Assembly: GCA_964515335.1 (NCBI GenBank)
Contig: CAZETS010000020.1
Location: 6,085 to 70,084, forward strand
Reading direction: 5' to 3'
DNA: 64,000 nucleotides
Source: TMED88 sp964515335
Lineage (GTDB): Bacteria > Myxococcota_A > UBA9160 > UBA4427
Numbering within the stretch: the first letter of the stretch is position 1; each line of letters starts with the position of its first letter. The position numbers and the translations under genes were made by a program. Below the pieces are notes generated by a model. The model searched no databases and had not been told where the DNA came from. It saw nothing but the letters and a program-made list of their open reading frames with translations. Positions 61,834 to 64,000 of this stretch are shown in pieces.

Positions 61834-62502
61834 ATGCAGTCCGGCCGCAGCGCGGCGCGGGATGAGTTTGCGCTTGCCCGGCGGCGGCTCGTGGCGCGGC
61901 TGGGCGCACGGGGTGTTGGCGACGAGCGCCTGCTGGCGGCGGTGCGTGACGTGCCTCGGCACTGGTTCGTCTCGGAGGCCTTGTGGGGACAGGCCTATCG
62001 CGACACGCCGCTGCCGATCGGCGACGGGCAGACCATTTCCGCGCCCGGGGTAGTGGCCACGATGACCAACGCGCTGGCGCTCGACGGCAGCGAGCGGGTG
62101 CTCGAGATCGGCACCGGCTCGGGCTACCAGGCGGCGCTGCTCTCGCGGCTGGCCGCCGAGGTGATCACGATCGAACGCATCCCGGCGCTCGCGGACCTGG
62201 CCGCCCGGTCGCTCGCCCGGCTGGGCACCACGAACGTTCGGGTAGAGCAGGGCGACGGCACCTGCGGTCTGCCCGAAGACGCGCCCTTCGAGCGGATCGT
62301 GGTGACGGCGGGCGGCCCGGAGCTGCCCCCGCCGCTGCTCTCGCAGCTGCGGGTCGGCGGGCTGCTGGTGGGGCCGTTCGGGGCGCGAGGCGAGCAGGAC
62401 CTGCTGCGAGTCTGCCGGACCGGCGAGCAGCGCTTCACCCGCGAGGTGATCGGGCGCTGCCGATTCGTCGATCTGATCGGCGAGAACGGGTGGGCCGCCT
62501 AG
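61834..62502 (+). CDS. pcm: Protein-L-isoaspartate O-methyltransferase
   Basis: Repairs isoaspartyl residues in damaged proteins using SAM. The 222-residue product has the family start GDERLLAAVRDVPRHWFV, ISAPGVVATMTNAL and the SAM-binding LEIGTGSGYQAALLSRL, followed by VITIERIPALADLA. The start is ATG 61834 (GGGGG 8 nt upstream); ATG 61828 and GTG 61825 are also in frame. It is immediately followed by, and overlaps, a LysM/M23 lipoprotein gene, an order also known for pcm-nlpD. Confidence 0.95.
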   Translation: MQSGRSAARDEFALARRRLVARLGARGVGDERLLAAVRDVPRHWFVSEALWGQAYRDTPLPIGDGQTISAPGVVATMTNALALDGSERVLEIGTGSGYQAALLSRLAAEVITIERIPALADLAARSLARLGTTNVRVEQGDGTCGLPEDAPFERIVVTAGGPELPPPLLSQLRVGGLLVGPFGARGEQDLLRVCRTGEQRFTREVIGRCRFVDLIGENGWAA

Positions 62503-63248
62503 CCTCGGTCGGAAGCGCGGTGGGAGGGGCCGCCGCGACGGCTCGACTCGCTGCCCTGGCCCTGGCGGTCGTGGCGCTGCTGGCGGTGGGCTGTGCCGGC
62601 ATGGCGACCGGCCGGTACCACACCATCGCGCCGGGCGAGAACCTCTACCGCATCGGTCTGCGCTACGGCGTCGATGCCGCCGAGCTCGCTCGGGTCAACG
62701 GCATCGACGACGTCACCGAGCTCCGCCCCGGCCAGCGCATCTGGATCCCCCAGGCAGACTCATCCCGGACGTCGAGCGGCGGCCACTCGCGACCCCAAGC
62801 AAAGAAGCGCGCCGCCGACCCCAAGGCGGCGGCGCAAGCCCGGGATGCCGCCCGCCGCGAGGTAAAGCAGCGCTCGGGCCTCTCGTTCGCCTGGCCCGTC
62901 GAGACGACCACCGTCACCTCGCGCTTCGGTCGCCGCAACGGCCGTCCGCACGAGGGCATCGACATCAGAGCCCGCCAGGGCACCCGCATCCGCGCCGCCG
63001 AATCGGGCAAGGTGATCCACGCAGGCTGGCTGGGCGACTACGGCAAGGTGGTGATCATCAAGCACCCCGGCCACTACCGGAGCGTATACGCCCACGCCCG
63101 CAAGCTGCACGTGAGGCGCGGACAGTTCGTGGAACGGGGGCAGCGCATCGCCGAGGTGGGCATGACGGGCAACTCGACCGGGCCGCACCTGCATTTCGAG
63201 ATCCGCTACGGCGAATCGCCCCGGAACCCGATGCTGTACCTTCCGTAA
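62490..63248 (+). CDS. nlpD: LysM and M23-peptidase lipoprotein (NlpD/EnvC-like)
   Basis: 252 residues. A hydrophobic leader ends in the lipobox LLAVGCAG, so the mature protein is a lipoprotein. A LysM domain follows (YHTIAPGENLYRIGLRYGVD to IWIPQ), a basic linker (KKRAADPKAAAQAR), and a C-terminal M23 domain with RPHEGIDIRA and GPHLHFEIRYG. The zinc ligands H and D of the first motif and HxH of the second are intact, so it may be an active endopeptidase, unlike E. coli NlpD. The start is GTG 62490 or 62520. The pcm-nlpD order supports the name. Confidence 0.9.
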   Translation: MGRLASVGSAVGGAAATARLAALALAVVALLAVGCAGMATGRYHTIAPGENLYRIGLRYGVDAAELARVNGIDDVTELRPGQRIWIPQADSSRTSSGGHSRPQAKKRAADPKAAAQARDAARREVKQRSGLSFAWPVETTTVTSRFGRRNGRPHEGIDIRARQGTRIRAAESGKVIHAGWLGDYGKVVIIKHPGHYRSVYAHARKLHVRRGQFVERGQRIAEVGMTGNSTGPHLHFEIRYGESPRNPMLYLP

Positions 63249-63348
63249 AAGCCCGCAGCGCTCGGAGACGAACGCCGAGGCCGACGCAGAAACGGGCGCA
63301 GAGAACGGGCAACAGTCACGCGCAAAAGGAACGCGCGGATAGAACGGG

Positions 63349-63882
63349 GTGGAAGTGGACAAGCGGATCGAGAACATCAAGCGCCTCGTGCGCGACGTCG
63401 ACGACTTTCCGAAGCCTGGCATCGTCTTCAAGGACTGGATGCCACTGCTCGGCGATCCCCAGGGTCTGCGGGAGGCGGTGGCGCTGCTCGCCGAGCCCTT
63501 CCGTGGCGAGCGGATCGACCAGGTGCTGGGCATGGAGGCCCGCGGCTTCCTGCTCGGCATCCCGATCGCGATGGAGCTCGGCGCGGGCTTCGTGCCCGTA
63601 CGCAAGCAGGGCAAGCTGCCCCCCGATACCTACGGGATCACCTACGACCTGGAGTACGGCTCCGACACCCTCGAGATGCAGGTCGACTCGTTCCTCGAGG
63701 GCCACCGCCTGCTGATCGTCGACGACCTGCTCGCCACGGGCGGCACCGCGGCAGCCACCATCAAGCTCGCCGAGCAGGCGAAGGGCCACGTGGTGGCCTG
63801 CTCGTTCCTGATCGAGCTCGACTTCCTCGAAGGCCGCAAGGCACTCGACACGGGGTGGATCCATTCGGTGATCCACTACTGA
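63349..63882 (+). CDS. apt: Adenine phosphoribosyltransferase
   Basis: Salvages adenine to AMP with PRPP. The 177-residue protein has the N-terminal hood DDFPKPGIVFKDWMPLL, GMEARGFLLG, the flexible loop GKLPPDTYGITYDLEYG and the PRPP-binding LLIVDDLLATGGTAAAT. Length and motifs are normal. The start is GTG 63349 (or GTG 63355), with the ribosome site GAACGGG weak. It is 100 nt from the preceding lipoprotein gene. Confidence 0.95.
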   Translation: MEVDKRIENIKRLVRDVDDFPKPGIVFKDWMPLLGDPQGLREAVALLAEPFRGERIDQVLGMEARGFLLGIPIAMELGAGFVPVRKQGKLPPDTYGITYDLEYGSDTLEMQVDSFLEGHRLLIVDDLLATGGTAAATIKLAEQAKGHVVACSFLIELDFLEGRKALDTGWIHSVIHY

Positions 63883-64000
63883 TCGGCGCCCCTGGTCGCC
63901 CGCACCGGATTCCGGCGTAACGATCCGACATCACTGCGCCGGACGCTGTAGGTCGTCAAAGGATTCCGGACAACGAACGCTCTTCGCTAAGAGACGGTTT
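63883..64000. other. Tail of the window, no gene seen
   Basis: The last 118 bases hold no open frame or RNA gene that I can support. It becomes more AT-rich near the edge and may contain the start of the next promoter region. Confidence 0.6.

Overview
The window is about 64 kb of very GC-rich, densely packed bacterial DNA, roughly 70% G+C by eye. Short overlaps and translational coupling (ATGA, GTGA) are common, and GTG, TTG and even ATT start codons occur. The gene content suggests a Gram-negative, aerobic or microaerobic relative of the former Deltaproteobacteria, such as Myxococcota or Binatota-like lineages. The evidence is an MglA-type small GTPase, PATAN/DUF4388 and degenerate receiver proteins, an IcmF fusion mutase, a cbb3 oxidase, a lipoprotein and many B12/acyl-CoA genes. 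No marker settles the phylum. A 100-N gap flanked by the same 55 bp on both sides shows this is a draft, probably metagenomic, short-read assembly. I saw no insertion sequence, phage, integrase, CRISPR array or replication origin.

Layout, left to right. (1) 1-3.5 kb: RNA modification and maturation genes (end of a cysteine desulfurase, mnmA, rnc, era), all overlapping. (2) 3.5-10.8 kb: a B12-dependent acyl-CoA mutase locus with a MerR regulator, IcmF (isobutyryl-CoA mutase fused to its G-protein), a separate methylmalonyl-CoA mutase and MeaB. (3) 10.9-18.8 kb: mglA-like GTPase, ribBA, a MoxR ATPase/VWA (CoxE-like) pair broken by the assembly gap, then a 3-hydroxyacyl-CoA dehydrogenase and a thiolase ending in a strong terminator. 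(4) 19.3-28.0 kb: a complete cbb3 oxidase operon, ccoNOQP-ccoG-fixH-ccoI-ccoS, followed by a SafE/TauE-like copper-family membrane protein. (5) 28.5-33.9 kb: miaB and a three-gene signalling cassette with degenerate receiver and GGDEF domains. (6) 34.2-41.8 kb: guaB, guaA, dnaE and a secreted protein. (7) 42.0-47.9 kb: tRNA-Val, thrS-infC-rpmI-rplT, ihfA and a MerR protein (without the pheST genes usually found there), a soluble ExeA-like ATPase and tRNA-Pro. (8) 48.1-60.0 kb, minus strand: seven genes reading CehA-like PHP protein, MDR reductase, crotonase, GH38 mannosidase, SRPBCC protein, an unusual AAA ATPase-membrane-LolA-like fusion, and a SulP permease. (9) 60.2-64 kb, plus strand: M20 amidohydrolase, small secreted protein, pcm, LysM/M23 lipoprotein and apt.

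How the genes fit together. The acyl-CoA genes (IcmF, MCM, MeaB, 3-hydroxyacyl-CoA dehydrogenase, thiolase, crotonase, MDR reductase) point to breakdown of branched or odd-chain acyl-CoAs feeding succinyl-CoA. The cbb3 oxidase supplies high-affinity respiration. Most of the rest is housekeeping: translation, purine synthesis, replication and riboflavin.

The least explained items are the AAA-TM-LolA fusion on the minus strand and the degenerate signalling cassette. Several regulatory regions also stand out: two 19-bp palindromes before miaB, a 14-bp periodic repeat before guaA, and structured leaders before guaB and ccoN.
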